Origin: Bacteroidaceae bacterium
GTDB lineage: Bacteria; Bacteroidota; Bacteroidia; Bacteroidales; Bacteroidaceae
Reading direction: 5' to 3'
Length of the DNA: 64,000 bases
Assembly: GCA_017547165.1 (NCBI GenBank)
Contig: JAFYQK010000001.1
Coordinates: 221,422-285,421, forward strand
Part shown: positions 45,378 through 54,196 of the stretch, one piece after another
Numbering within the stretch: the first letter of the stretch is position 1
Layout of the letters: every line of letters begins with the position of its first letter
Position numbers and translations under genes: made by a program
The notes under the pieces: model-generated
What the model saw: only the letters and a program-made list of their open reading frames with translations
Databases searched by the model: none
Told to the model about the DNA's origin: nothing

Positions 45378-46244
45378 ATGAATGAAAGTAAAAAATCCGC
45401 AATAAAACAGCAGAAAATAATGCTTGATGGTGGATTCACTTGTCCCAACCGTGATGGACGTGTTGGACGTGGTGGATGTACTTTTTGTTTGTGCGAATCA
45501 TTTAATCCAAATTATTGTCGACGTCATAAGAGCATTCGTGATCAGATTTTAGCCGGGAAGGAATTCTTTAAGGGGAAATACCATAATATGAAGTATTTGG
45601 CATATTTCCAGGCATATAGTTCTACTTATGCTCCTTTGGATGTACTTAGTGAACGATATGATGAGGCTTTGGCGGATGAAGATGTTGTTGGACTGGTTGT
45701 TGCGACACGTCCCGACTGTTTGGATGATTCAGTTTTGTCACTTCTTGTGTCTATTCGGGAGCGTGGATATAGTGTTGGCATTGAATTAGGGTGCGAGTCT
45801 TTTTATGACCGAACATTAAGCAGAGTTAATCGTGGCCATACTTCTGCCGAATCCATCGCTGCAATTAAACTTTGTCATTCATATTCCATACCAGTCACGG
45901 TTCATCTTATGATTGGTTTGCCTGGTGAGAGTAGAGATGATATTCTCGCTCAAGCAGATATCATAAATACATTACCTGTATCTTCGTTGAAATTACATCA
46001 GTTGCAGATACTAAGCGGAACAGCTATTGCAAAGGAATGGACGGAGAGGCCAGATGAGTTTTTAGACTTTACTTTTGAAGACTATGCAGAACTTATTGCT
46101 GATTTTGTTTGCAGACTTAGGAGTGATATTAGGATAGAACGCTATGCTTCTTCTGCCCCAATGGATATGTTGTTGGCTCCTCGTTTTGGCGTTAAGCCTT
46201 CAATGGTAGAGAAGCGCATAAAGGTTCTTTTGGCACGGAAATAG
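45378..46244 (+). CDS. TIGR01212 family radical SAM protein (YhcC-like)
   Basis: 288 residues from ATG 45378; an in-frame TAG at 45360-45362 rules out a longer start. The 4Fe-4S cysteines lie in TCPNRDGRVGRGGCTFC (Cys22, 34, 37). SAM-radical barrel blocks VVATRPDCLDD, GIELGCESFYDRTL, VTVHLMIGLPGE and SSLKLHQLQILSGT are all present. The family is of uncertain function, possibly tRNA modification. The usual segment before the cysteine cluster is about 10-15 residues longer in relatives, so this N-terminus is short. Confidence 0.88.
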   Translation: MNESKKSAIKQQKIMLDGGFTCPNRDGRVGRGGCTFCLCESFNPNYCRRHKSIRDQILAGKEFFKGKYHNMKYLAYFQAYSSTYAPLDVLSERYDEALADEDVVGLVVATRPDCLDDSVLSLLVSIRERGYSVGIELGCESFYDRTLSRVNRGHTSAESIAAIKLCHSYSIPVTVHLMIGLPGESRDDILAQADIINTLPVSSLKLHQLQILSGTAIAKEWTERPDEFLDFTFEDYAELIADFVCRLRSDIRIERYASSAPMDMLLAPRFGVKPSMVEKRIKVLLARK

Positions 46245-46323
46245 CAAAAATATGCTTGACCGCTATAGAATGTCAACATAAATCACTATCTTTACAATGT
46301 AAAAACAATTAATAATTGCATTT

Positions 46324-47226
46324 ATGAAAGGAATTGTTTTAGCCGGTGGTTCTGGAACTCGCCTTTATCCTATCACTAAAGGCATCTCCAAACAATTGAT
46401 GCCTATCTATGACAAACCAATGGTATATTATCCTATCAGTGTTTTGATGTTGGCAGGAATCCGCGAGATCCTTATCATTTCTACACCTCATGACTTACCA
46501 GGGTTTAAGCGCCTTTTGGGTGATGGTTCTGACTATGGTGTAGAGTTTACTTATGCAGAACAACCTTCTCCCGATGGATTGGCGCAGGCTTTCACAATTG
46601 GTGCTGATTTTATTGGAAACGATAGCGCTTGTTTGGTTCTGGGAGATAATATCTTTCATGGTGCAGGATTTACTGGTATGCTCAAGGAAGCCGTCCGTAC
46701 GGTGAATGAAGAGGACAAGGCTGTAGTGTTTGGCTATTGGGTCAATGATCCAGAAAGGTATGGTGTTGCTGAATTTGATGTGGATGGCAATTGTCTTTCC
46801 ATAGAGGAAAAACCAGCTAATCCCAGAAGTAATTATGCGGTTGTAGGACTTTATTTTTACCCCAATAGAGTTGTTGATGTTGCGCGCAATATTCAGCCTT
46901 CGGCCAGAGGGGAATATGAGATAACAACAGTTAATCAGCATTTTTTGGAGAAGGGAGATTTGAAGGTGCAGACGCTTCAACGTGGTTTTGCATGGCTTGA
47001 TACTGGTACCCATGATTCTCTGAGTGAGGCCTCAACTTATATCGAAGTGCTTGAAAAGAGGCAGGGATTGAAGATTGCTTGTCTTGAGGGTATAGCATAT
47101 CGTCAAGGGTGGATTACAGAAGAGCGAATGCGCGAATTGGCCCAACCAATGATAAAGAATCAGTATGGTCAGTATCTGTTGAAGGTTATCGACGAGTTGA
47201 AGGGAACTGGCAAATCAAATTTATAG
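46324..47226 (+). CDS. rfbA: Glucose-1-phosphate thymidylyltransferase
   Basis: 300 residues. Makes dTDP-glucose, the first step of dTDP-rhamnose synthesis. [16 protein letters not shown] (nucleotide loop), [21 protein letters not shown] and [13 protein letters not shown] are all standard RmlA motifs. It is separated from rfbC and rfbB by about 4 kb. A weak -7-like TATCTTTA lies at 46287-46294. Confidence 0.95.
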   Translation: MKGIVLAGGSGTRLYPITKGISKQLMPIYDKPMVYYPISVLMLAGIREILIISTPHDLPGFKRLLGDGSDYGVEFTYAEQPSPDGLAQAFTIGADFIGNDSACLVLGDNIFHGAGFTGMLKEAVRTVNEEDKAVVFGYWVNDPERYGVAEFDVDGNCLSIEEKPANPRSNYAVVGLYFYPNRVVDVARNIQPSARGEYEITTVNQHFLEKGDLKVQTLQRGFAWLDTGTHDSLSEASTYIEVLEKRQGLKIACLEGIAYRQGWITEERMRELAQPMIKNQYGQYLLKVIDELKGTGKSNL

Positions 47227-47247
47227 TTAGTTATTAAACCGATCCAA

Positions 47248-48603
47248 ATGAGAGATTTTAAAGACCTTAGAATTGCTGTTGCTGGCACTGGGTATGTGGG
47301 ATTGAGCATAGCCACTCTGTTATCACAGAATCATCAGGTTACTGCTGTTGATGTCATTGCAGAGAAGGTTGATAAGATAAATAGGCGCATATCACCCATT
47401 CAAGATGAATATATTGAACGATTCTTTGCGGAAAAGGTTCTGAATCTTACTGCTACACTGGATGGTGCAAGTGCATATGCTGAGGCGGATTATGTGGTTA
47501 TAGCTGCGCCAACAAATTATGATCCCGTCAAGAATTTCTTTGATACACACCACATTGAGGACGTTATTGACTTGGTTTTGCAAGTCAATCCTGAAGCGAC
47601 GATGGTAATCAAATCAACTATTCCTGTTGGCTATTGTCGCAGCCTTTATGTTAAGTATGCTGAAAAGTTTGCTTCTTTGGGTTTAAACGACAGAAAGTTG
47701 CGCCTACTTTTTTCTCCAGAATTCTTGCGTGAGAGTAAGGCCTTGTACGATAACCTATATCCATCTCGCATCATTGTAGGTTATCCCAAGATGATATGTG
47801 CCAATGAAGAGGAGACTGCTTGTAATCAAATAATCTCCCAAATTGCACCTTCTGATCTTGAACACGCGGCGCATATTTTCGCTTCTCTTTTAAAAGAAGG
47901 AGCGATATCTGATGATATACCCTGCCTCTTTATGGGAACCAAGGAGGCTGAGGCTGTTAAACTCTTTGCCAATACATATCTTGCACTCAGAGTAAGTTAT
48001 TTCAATGAGCTTGATACTTATGCAGAGATGAAGGGACTGGATTCCGCATCGATAATTCAAGGAATTGGACTTGACCCCCGTATTGGTTCTCATTATAATA
48101 ATCCCAGTTTTGGATATGGGGGGTATTGTTTGCCAAAGGATACCAAACAACTTTTAGCCAACTATCAGGATGTTCCCCAACAGATGATGACTGCTATTGT
48201 AGAAAGTAACCGTACAAGAAAGGATTATATTGCAGATGCTGTTTTACGTAAGACTGGGTGGTATGGATACTCGTCAAACAACCAATACTTTAGGTCAAAT
48301 GATACAGAGTTTGGTGGAGTACCAATTGTTGGAATATATCGTTTAACGATGAAATCCAATTCTGATAATTTTCGCCAAAGTGCCATACAAGGTATAATGA
48401 AGCGTATCAAGGCAAAGGGAGCTCAAGTTATTATATATGAACCTACCCTTGATGATGGTTCCACATTTTTTGGTTCTGCAGTAGTCAATGATCTTGACAA
48501 ATTCAAAGAAATTAGTCATGCTATAATTGCCAATAGATATGACAATGTTTTGGATGATGTTATTGCTAAAGTTTATACTCGCGACATATTTAGACGTGAT
48601 TGA
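47248..48603 (+). CDS. Nucleotide-sugar 6-dehydrogenase (UDP-glucose dehydrogenase family)
   Basis: 451 residues. NAD-dependent two-step oxidation of a UDP-sugar to the uronic acid. Rossmann motif [15 protein letters not shown], active-site segment [15 protein letters not shown] (catalytic Cys near 293), and [18 protein letters not shown]. Substrate could be UDP-glucose, UDP-GlcNAc or UDP-ManNAc; the sequence alone does not decide. It follows rfbA by 21 bp. Confidence 0.9.
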   Translation: MRDFKDLRIAVAGTGYVGLSIATLLSQNHQVTAVDVIAEKVDKINRRISPIQDEYIERFFAEKVLNLTATLDGASAYAEADYVVIAAPTNYDPVKNFFDTHHIEDVIDLVLQVNPEATMVIKSTIPVGYCRSLYVKYAEKFASLGLNDRKLRLLFSPEFLRESKALYDNLYPSRIIVGYPKMICANEEETACNQIISQIAPSDLEHAAHIFASLLKEGAISDDIPCLFMGTKEAEAVKLFANTYLALRVSYFNELDTYAEMKGLDSASIIQGIGLDPRIGSHYNNPSFGYGGYCLPKDTKQLLANYQDVPQQMMTAIVESNRTRKDYIADAVLRKTGWYGYSSNNQYFRSNDTEFGGVPIVGIYRLTMKSNSDNFRQSAIQGIMKRIKAKGAQVIIYEPTLDDGSTFFGSAVVNDLDKFKEISHAIIANRYDNVLDDVIAKVYTRDIFRRD

Positions 48604-48623
48604 TTTTACGATATGGAATTTCA

Positions 48624-48667
48624 TAAAACAAAAGAAACATCTCCAATGAGGTGTTTCTTTTGTTTTA
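48624..48667. terminator. Bidirectional terminator between ugd-like and PepSY-like genes
   Basis: A perfect 16-bp A/T-rich stem (48624-48639 with 48652-48667) with a 12-nt loop, lying between two convergent genes. Confidence 0.8.
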
Positions 48668-48681
48668 TAGAAGCTAATAGA

Positions 48682-49128
48682 TTAATCATCAATACGAACG
48701 AAGTTTCCTTTTTTATCAAATACTAATTCCAAGTCGTTATCTAATTCTATAACTTGCTTGTTATTATCTCTAGACCATTCTATGATTTGTGCGTTTGGGA
48801 AGTTTTTGTTTACATATTCTGTAATTTTAACAGATAACACAGATTTTGGCAAATTGCTATTTCTGTTTTTTGATTCAATTTTTTGGACAACCCCCTTTTC
48901 GTTAAATTCTAATTTATAGATGTTTTTTGTGTTACTAATATAAACAGTATGCTCAATATCAATAATATCTCTGTCTTTTTCGTAGTGATTGATAGTGTAG
49001 TCCTTAAAATGTTTGGAGAGGTAATCCTTAGCATTTTGGGGTAGGCTTTTGTGTGTTTGTGCTTGAATAGTAAGAATAGTGAGGGTTGTGAATAGCGCAC
49101 CCAACACAAATAATAATGACTTTCTCAT
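48682..49128 (-). CDS. Secreted PepSY-like (DUF2874) protein
   Basis: 148 residues. Signal peptide 1-23 (ends IQA-Q). Two beta-alpha PepSY-like repeats: LPQNAKDYLSKHFKDYTI at about 30-47, and LSVKITEYVNKNFPNAQIIEW at about 98-118 with ELDNDLELVFDKKGNFVRID. Periplasmic; this fold is found in inhibitor-like and regulator-like proteins, and the role in Bacteroidota is unknown. A possible TACTTTTG lies at 49230-49223. Confidence 0.82.
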   Translation of the reverse strand: MRKSLLFVLGALFTTLTILTIQAQTHKSLPQNAKDYLSKHFKDYTINHYEKDRDIIDIEHTVYISNTKNIYKLEFNEKGVVQKIESKNRNSNLPKSVLSVKITEYVNKNFPNAQIIEWSRDNNKQVIELDNDLELVFDKKGNFVRIDD

Positions 49129-49324
49129 AATAGTGGGGTTGTTTGTTTTTCTTTTCTATCTTAATATAATCTTTGATAGTTTAAAATAGTTTTTGCGATT
49201 TTAATCGTTGTATTTTCCGATTCAAAAGTATGCTTATTTAGTATATCGGCAAAATCATTTTTGCTTTTCTAAATATTTATATTATACATTTAGCATTTTT
49301 TTGCTAAAATCAAGATAAATAGTC

Positions 49325-49355
49325 TTTGTCATGTGTGTAAAATTGCTTAACTTTG
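49325..49355 (+). promoter_or_regulatory. Promoter of kbl
   Basis: TTTG (49325-49328), 19-nt spacer, TAACTTTG (49348-49355). The 302-bp gap 49129-49430 is otherwise empty; it leaves a leader of about 65 nt before the kbl ATG. Confidence 0.75.
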
Positions 49356-49430
49356 GCACGTATATATCATATTATACTACGTTGTAATATCAAAATGTAT
49401 TAATAATATAAACAATATAATTTAAAGATT

Positions 49431-50618
49431 ATGTACGGAAAAATGAAAGAGCATCATTGTCAGACTTTGGCAGAGATTAAGGAAGCAGGACTTTACAAGA
49501 ACGAGCGTCTTATTGAGAGCCCCCAGCAGGCAGAGATTCAGGTAGCAGGCAAAGAGGTGTTGAACTTCTGTGCTAATAATTATCTTGGTCTTTCTAATCA
49601 TCCCCGTCTTATCGAAGCTGCTAAGAAAGCTCTGGATAGTCGTGGTTTTGGTATGTCAAGCGTGCGTTTCATCTGTGGTACTGCAGATATCCATAAGGAA
49701 CTTGAGGCTGAGATCAGCGAATACTTTAAGACCGAAGATACCATACTTTATGCTGCTTGTTTTGATGCTAATGGTGGTGTATTCGAACCTCTGTTGACCG
49801 AGGAGGATGCAATCATCTCAGATGCATTGAACCACGCTTCCATTATTGATGGTGTGCGTTTGTGTAAGGCAAAACGCTATCGTTATGCAAATGCCGATAT
49901 GGCAGAGTTGGAGAAGTGTTTGCAGGAGGCACAGGCTCAGCGTTTCCGCATTATCGTTACTGATGGTGTGTTCTCTATGGATGGTAATGTCGCTCCAATG
50001 GATAAGATTTGTGACTTGGCAGAGAAATATGATGCTTTGGTGATGGTTGACGAGAGTCACTCTGCTGGTGTTGTTGGTGCTACAGGCCATGGTGTCAGCG
50101 AGTTCTACAACACCTACGACCGTGTGGACATCTACACCGGCACATTGGGCAAGAGCTTCGGCGGTGCTATGGGTGGCTTCACCACTGGCAAGAAGGAGAT
50201 TATCGACCTGTTGCGCCAGCGCAGTCGTCCCTACCTCTTCTCCAACTCTCTGGCTCCCTCACTCGTGGGCGCAGGCATAGAGATGTTCCGCATGCTCAAG
50301 GAGAGCAACGCCATCCACGACAAGCTAGTTGAGAATGTCAATTACTTCCGTGATAAGATGATTGCTGCTGGTTTTGATATCAAACCTACACAAAGCGCTA
50401 TTTGTGCAGTAATGCTCTATGATGCCAAGTTGAGCCAGGACTTCGCTGCACGTCTGCAGGACGAGGGTATCTACGTGACAGGTTTCTACTATCCCGTTGT
50501 TCCCAAGGGCCAGGCACGTATCCGCGTGCAGGTTTCTGCCGGTCACGAGCGCGAGCACCTCGACAAGTGTATCGCTGCCTTCACCAAGATCGGTAAGGAA
50601 ATGGGCGTGCTGAAGTAA
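49431..50618 (+). CDS. kbl: Glycine C-acetyltransferase (2-amino-3-ketobutyrate CoA ligase)
   Basis: 395 residues. PLP enzyme that joins glycine and acetyl-CoA, or cleaves 2-amino-3-ketobutyrate in threonine breakdown. FCANNYLGLSNHPRL, DALNHASIIDGVRLCKA, MVDESHSAGVVGATGHG and the PLP-lysine in GTLGKSFGGAMGG are all present. No threonine dehydrogenase gene is next to it. Related serine palmitoyltransferase-like enzymes share the fold; length and motifs favour Kbl. Confidence 0.9.
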   Translation: MYGKMKEHHCQTLAEIKEAGLYKNERLIESPQQAEIQVAGKEVLNFCANNYLGLSNHPRLIEAAKKALDSRGFGMSSVRFICGTADIHKELEAEISEYFKTEDTILYAACFDANGGVFEPLLTEEDAIISDALNHASIIDGVRLCKAKRYRYANADMAELEKCLQEAQAQRFRIIVTDGVFSMDGNVAPMDKICDLAEKYDALVMVDESHSAGVVGATGHGVSEFYNTYDRVDIYTGTLGKSFGGAMGGFTTGKKEIIDLLRQRSRPYLFSNSLAPSLVGAGIEMFRMLKESNAIHDKLVENVNYFRDKMIAAGFDIKPTQSAICAVMLYDAKLSQDFAARLQDEGIYVTGFYYPVVPKGQARIRVQVSAGHEREHLDKCIAAFTKIGKEMGVLK

Positions 50619-50658
50619 TTCCCCCCCGAGCGCAAGAATTAATATTAAGCATTATACC

Positions 50659-50701
50659 GTCCCCGACTCCGCCATTGCCGACGGTTCGGGGACTTTTCTT
50701 T
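50659..50701 (+). terminator. Terminator after kbl
   Basis: GTCCCCGA (50659-50666) pairs with TCGGGGAC (50686-50693), with a further CCG/CGG inside, followed by TTTTCTTT. Confidence 0.7.
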
Positions 50702-50716
50702 GACAACAAGACGCAC

Positions 50717-51184
50717 ATGAACGTAGGAGACAGAATACCCGAATACCTTGGCAAGGACCAGGACGGCAACGAGATAAAGGCCAGCGACTACAAGGGGCGC
50801 AAGATAGTGCTCTATTCCTATCCCAAGGCCAACACCAGCGGCTGCACCGCCGAGGCTTGCTCCCTGCAGGCACACAAGGCACAGCTGGAGGCGGCTGGTT
50901 ATAGCATCATCGGTGTGAGCAAGGACAGGGAAGGCCTGCAGAAGAAGTTTGCCGAGGCACAGGGACTTGAATTTCCCCTGATTGCCGACACTGACACCAC
51001 GCTGCTCCAGATCCTCGGATGCTGGGGCGAGAAGGTGGCTTGCGGACGCCGCACCATAGGTACCCTGCGCACCACCTACCTTGTCAGCGAGGACGGAGTG
51101 ATAGAGAAGATTTTTACTCCCAAGGAGATAAAGACCAAGATTCACGCCGAGCAGATACTTTCTTATATAAATGGAAATAATTAA
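50717..51184 (+). CDS. bcp: Peroxiredoxin (BCP type)
   Basis: 155 residues from ATG 50717 (MNVGDRIPEYLGKDQDG); a longer frame from 50675 lies inside the terminator. Thiol peroxidase reducing H2O2 and organic peroxides. The peroxidatic Cys is in NTSGCTAEACSLQ, with the likely resolving Cys five residues on. Overlaps the following rfbC by 14 bp. GC content rises from here to about 57500. Confidence 0.88.
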   Translation: MNVGDRIPEYLGKDQDGNEIKASDYKGRKIVLYSYPKANTSGCTAEACSLQAHKAQLEAAGYSIIGVSKDREGLQKKFAEAQGLEFPLIADTDTTLLQILGCWGEKVACGRRTIGTLRTTYLVSEDGVIEKIFTPKEIKTKIHAEQILSYINGNN

Positions 51185-51752
51185 GACAGGCATCGAGGGG
51201 CTCCTTATCCTGGAGCCCCGCATCTTCCAGGATGCCCGCGGATACTTCTTCGAGTCCTTCTCCCAGCGCGAGTTCGAGGAGAGGGTGGGGCACGTGCACT
51301 TCGTGCAGGACAACGAGAGCATGAGCACCTATGGCGTGATGCGAGGGCTGCACTTCCAGCGCCCGCCCTACACGCAGACGAAGTTGGTGCGTTGTGTCAG
51401 CGGTGCCGTGCTCGACGTGGCGGTGGACATCCGCCAGGGCTCGCCCACCTATGGCCAGCATGTAGCCGTGGAACTCACCGCCGAGAACCACCGTCAGTTC
51501 TTCATCCCCAAGGGTTTTGCACATGGCTTTGCCGTGCTCAGCCCGACGGCCGTGTTCCAGTACAAGTGTGACGAGTTCTACCATCCCGAGGCAGATGCCG
51601 GCATCAGCATCCTGGACGATAGCCTGGGCATAGATTGGCGCATTCCCAAGGACAAGGCCATCCTCTCCGACAAGGACACGCGCCACGGCATGCTCGCAGA
51701 TTTCCATAGCCCCTTCACCTATCCCGTAACCATTAACACTGAGGTACAATGA
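51171..51752 (+). CDS. rfbC: dTDP-4-dehydrorhamnose 3,5-epimerase
   Basis: 193 residues. Epimerises dTDP-4-keto-6-deoxyglucose. IEGLLILEPRIFQDARGYFFE, MRGLHFQRPPYTQTKLVR and FIPKGFAHGF (catalytic His region) are standard. Its stop overlaps the rfbB start by 4 bp. Confidence 0.95.
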   Translation: MEIIKTGIEGLLILEPRIFQDARGYFFESFSQREFEERVGHVHFVQDNESMSTYGVMRGLHFQRPPYTQTKLVRCVSGAVLDVAVDIRQGSPTYGQHVAVELTAENHRQFFIPKGFAHGFAVLSPTAVFQYKCDEFYHPEADAGISILDDSLGIDWRIPKDKAILSDKDTRHGMLADFHSPFTYPVTINTEVQ

Positions 51753-52885
51753 AGAGAAGCATAGTCATCACCGGCGGAGCCGGATTCATAGGCAGCCATG
51801 TGGTACGCCTGTTCGTGAACAAGTACCCAGACTACAATATCATCAACCTGGACAAACTCACCTATGCCGGCAATCTTGCCAACTTGAAGGACGTGGAGAA
51901 CTGCCCCAACTACAAGTTCGTGCGCATGGACATCTGCGACTTCGAGGCCTTCTATGCCCTCATGCAGGAGGAGCAGGTGGATGGCATCATTCACCTGGCG
52001 GCCGAGAGCCATGTGGACCGTAGCATCAAGGACCCCTTCACCTTTGCGCGTACCAACGTGATGGGCACGCTGAGCCTCCTGCAGGCGGCAAAGCTCTACT
52101 GGGAGTCACTGCCCGAGAGGTACGAGGGCAAGCGCTTCTACCACATCTCCACCGACGAGGTGTATGGTGCACTGGAACTCACTCACCCCGAGGGTATCGA
52201 ACCTCCCTTCACCACCACCGCCTCATCTTCAGAGCACCACCTGGCATACGGTACGGACTTCTTCTACGAAACCACCAAGTACAACCCCCATTCGCCATAT
52301 TCTGCCGCCAAGGCAAGCAGCGACCACTTCGTGCGTGCATATCACGACACCTATGGCATGCCCACCGTGGTGACCAACTGCTCCAACAACTATGGCCCAT
52401 ATCAGTTCCCCGAGAAACTGATACCTCTCTTCATCAACAACATCCGCCACCGCCGCCCCCTTCCCGTCTATGGCAAGGGTGAGAACGTGCGCGACTGGCT
52501 CTATGTTGAGGACCATGCACGTGCCATAGACCTGATTTTCCATGAGGGCAAGATGGCGGAGACATACAACATCGGCGGCTTCAACGAGTGGAAGAACATC
52601 GACTTGATCAAGGTGATGATAAAGACCGTGGACCGTCTGCTGGGCAATCCCGAGGGTTCGTCGCTCGAACTGATTACCTACGTCACCGACCGTGCCGGTC
52701 ACGACCTCCGCTATGCCATCGATTCAACCAAACTCCAGAAGGAACTCGGATGGGAACCCAGCCTTCAGTTCGAGGAGGGCATAGAAAAGACGGTAAGATG
52801 GTATCTCGACAACCAGGAATGGATGGACAACATCACCTCCGGCGAGTACGAAAAATACTACGAAAGCATGTATTCCGGCAGATAG
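51749..52885 (+). CDS. rfbB: dTDP-glucose 4,6-dehydratase
   Basis: 378 residues. NAD-dependent dehydratase giving dTDP-4-keto-6-deoxyglucose. VITGGAGFIGSHVVRLF, AAESHVDRSIKDP, HISTDEVYGAL and SPYSAAKASSDHF (Tyr-x3-Lys) are present. RmlD, the last enzyme of dTDP-rhamnose synthesis, is not encoded in the window; a terminator follows 55 bp later. Confidence 0.95.
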   Translation: MKRSIVITGGAGFIGSHVVRLFVNKYPDYNIINLDKLTYAGNLANLKDVENCPNYKFVRMDICDFEAFYALMQEEQVDGIIHLAAESHVDRSIKDPFTFARTNVMGTLSLLQAAKLYWESLPERYEGKRFYHISTDEVYGALELTHPEGIEPPFTTTASSSEHHLAYGTDFFYETTKYNPHSPYSAAKASSDHFVRAYHDTYGMPTVVTNCSNNYGPYQFPEKLIPLFINNIRHRRPLPVYGKGENVRDWLYVEDHARAIDLIFHEGKMAETYNIGGFNEWKNIDLIKVMIKTVDRLLGNPEGSSLELITYVTDRAGHDLRYAIDSTKLQKELGWEPSLQFEEGIEKTVRWYLDNQEWMDNITSGEYEKYYESMYSGR

Positions 52886-52940
52886 CGCTTGTCCGTTACC
52901 CCGTTTTTAATCCAAATCGGTCATTAGCGCTTACCACATC

Positions 52941-52976
52941 AAAACACTCATAGGTATGCCCTGTGGGTGTTTTTTG
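52941..52976 (+). terminator. Terminator after rfbB
   Basis: AAAACACTCATAGG pairs with CCTGTGGGTGTTTT (52960-52973 region) with GU pairs, followed by TTT. Confidence 0.7.
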
Positions 52977-53068
52977 TGCTCATTTTCCTCGTTCTCTCTT
53001 GCAAAATTCAATGCAAAGGGTGGGGGATGTAGGTGGCTATGACTAACCGTCTTATGAAAATTCTTTAC

Positions 53069-53148
53069 ACATGTTCAGTGTCAGTGCAGGGCGGAAATCC
53101 TCGTTTTATCCAGGCTTATTCCTCGTGTGGACTATGCCCTGAACATGT
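53069..53148. repeat. 10-bp inverted repeat in the rfbB-sppA gap
   Basis: ACATGTTCAG (53069-53078) and CTGAACATGT (53139-53148), 60 nt apart. First of several structured stretches in the 1.3-kb non-coding gap 52886-54196. No gene was supported in that gap. Confidence 0.45.
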
Positions 53149-53404
53149 ATTGCTGAAGACCTGACAATATGTCAGTTCCTTGCTGATAGTGCAACGGTAC
53201 GTAAAGAAGTCCCCTATGAAACCAAATTTGCATACAGAAGGTGCATGAAAATGCAATATAAGACGCTGTGTAACAATGGAATAGCAATATAGGTCGGGTG
53301 CATTGTATCGGGCTAATGTGAGCGTTGGTGTAAATTCTGCTAACCGCTGCTCACTTCTCGTTAAATATTAGTTGAGGTTGAATTATCTTTACATTTCTGT
53401 GTTA

Positions 53405-53575
53405 CGGCGTTACAGCGTTACAGCGTTACAGTTAAAATTACCGCTATGCCTGAAACCCTAATGAGAAAGTTTATTATAATATAATAAAATCTATTTTTCA
53501 TGTTTTTTCAGTCTCAGCAGATAAATAGCCCATTTTATAACTGTCACGCTGTAACGCTGTCACGCTGTAACGCCG
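53405..53575. repeat. Inverted repeat built from 10-nt units
   Basis: The left arm 53405-53434 has three units of the type GCGTTACA at 10-nt spacing; the right arm 53538-53575 is the reverse complement with four units, alternating between GTTACA and GTGACA. Both arms end in TAACTG/CAGTTA and the outer CGGCG. The arms are about 104 nt apart. Confidence 0.7.
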
Positions 53576-53660
53576 TGTGTCTTTTGCTGAAAAGGTTGAC
53601 TCTCTCGTCTGAGTATAGTTGACTACTTTCACTGGAGAGGTTGACCGCTCATAGATTATT

Positions 53661-53700
53661 TCGCTCTATCTCGCTCTAAGTCGCTCTAACTCGCTTTGCG
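53661..53700 (+). repeat. 10-bp tandem repeat TCGCTCTAnn, four units
   Basis: Four consecutive 10-nt units: TCGCTCTATC, TCGCTCTAAG, TCGCTCTAAC, TCGCTTTGCG. One unit per helical turn. The last unit contains a TTTG that may serve as -33 for the downstream -7. Confidence 0.7.
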
Positions 53701-53714
53701 CAAGATGGATGTAG

Positions 53715-54121
53715 TATCTTTGCATCGTATTCGTTGCGGGGGAGCAGATGACGCCCTAAGGCAGGGCCCCCTCCTTTGAATAGCGTTCTTTGACTTGCTG
53801 ATACAATTGCTTGTCTCCCCAAAATCCACTTGGTGCACAGGGTGGAGGAGCCGTAGAGCGAACTGTTGCTTTTTCCTGAAGAATGAGCGGAACTTTAGGT
53901 TTACAAGCGAAACAGGTCGCACAGCATTAGAGGGAGATGACCTATTTGCAGGGGCATATCGTCCGTTGGTCTGAGGCGTGAGTCCCGCCTTTGTGCAGGA
54001 TGTTCCAAAACGGAACGCCCCACTGGAGGAGGGTCTGATGAGCACCTCTCTCTCTTGCCTGGCTTGACGAAATGATGCGGAAAAATGATTTTTTGCTTGC
54101 AAGTGTGCGGAATTTCGTCAA
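53715..54121 (+). ncRNA. Candidate structured RNA downstream of the 10-bp repeats
   Basis: A perfect -7 match TATCTTTG at 53715-53722 has a TTTG 16 nt upstream (shorter than usual). The roughly 390 nt that follow contain short exact hairpins: GCCCT/AGGGC (53753-53767), AGGCG/CGCCT (53974-53990), GTTCC/GGAAC (54002-54016), and a 10-bp long-range pair TTGACGAAAT/ATTTCGTCAA (54064-54073 with 54112-54121). No T-run terminator is seen at the end. Not matched to a known RNA family; an interspersed repeat is the main alternative. A 138-codon antisense frame overlaps it but looks non-coding. Confidence 0.35.
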
Positions 54122-54128
54122 AAAGATG

Positions 54129-54136
54129 TAATTTTG
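54129..54136 (+). promoter_or_regulatory. -7 element of sppA
   Basis: TAATTTTG, 60 bp before the ATG. No clear -33. Confidence 0.45.
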
Positions 54137-54196
54137 TGTGTTGAATGTGCGTCTAATGCACAGTAAAGGAAAACAAACAAAACATCAATACACAAA

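Noticed and set aside
53686-54102. A 138-codon minus-strand frame in the rfbB-sppA gap
   Set aside because: Ser/Arg-rich composition, no recognised domain, and it overlaps hairpin-rich DNA with a promoter motif on the other strand. Treated as antisense to a candidate RNA or repeat.
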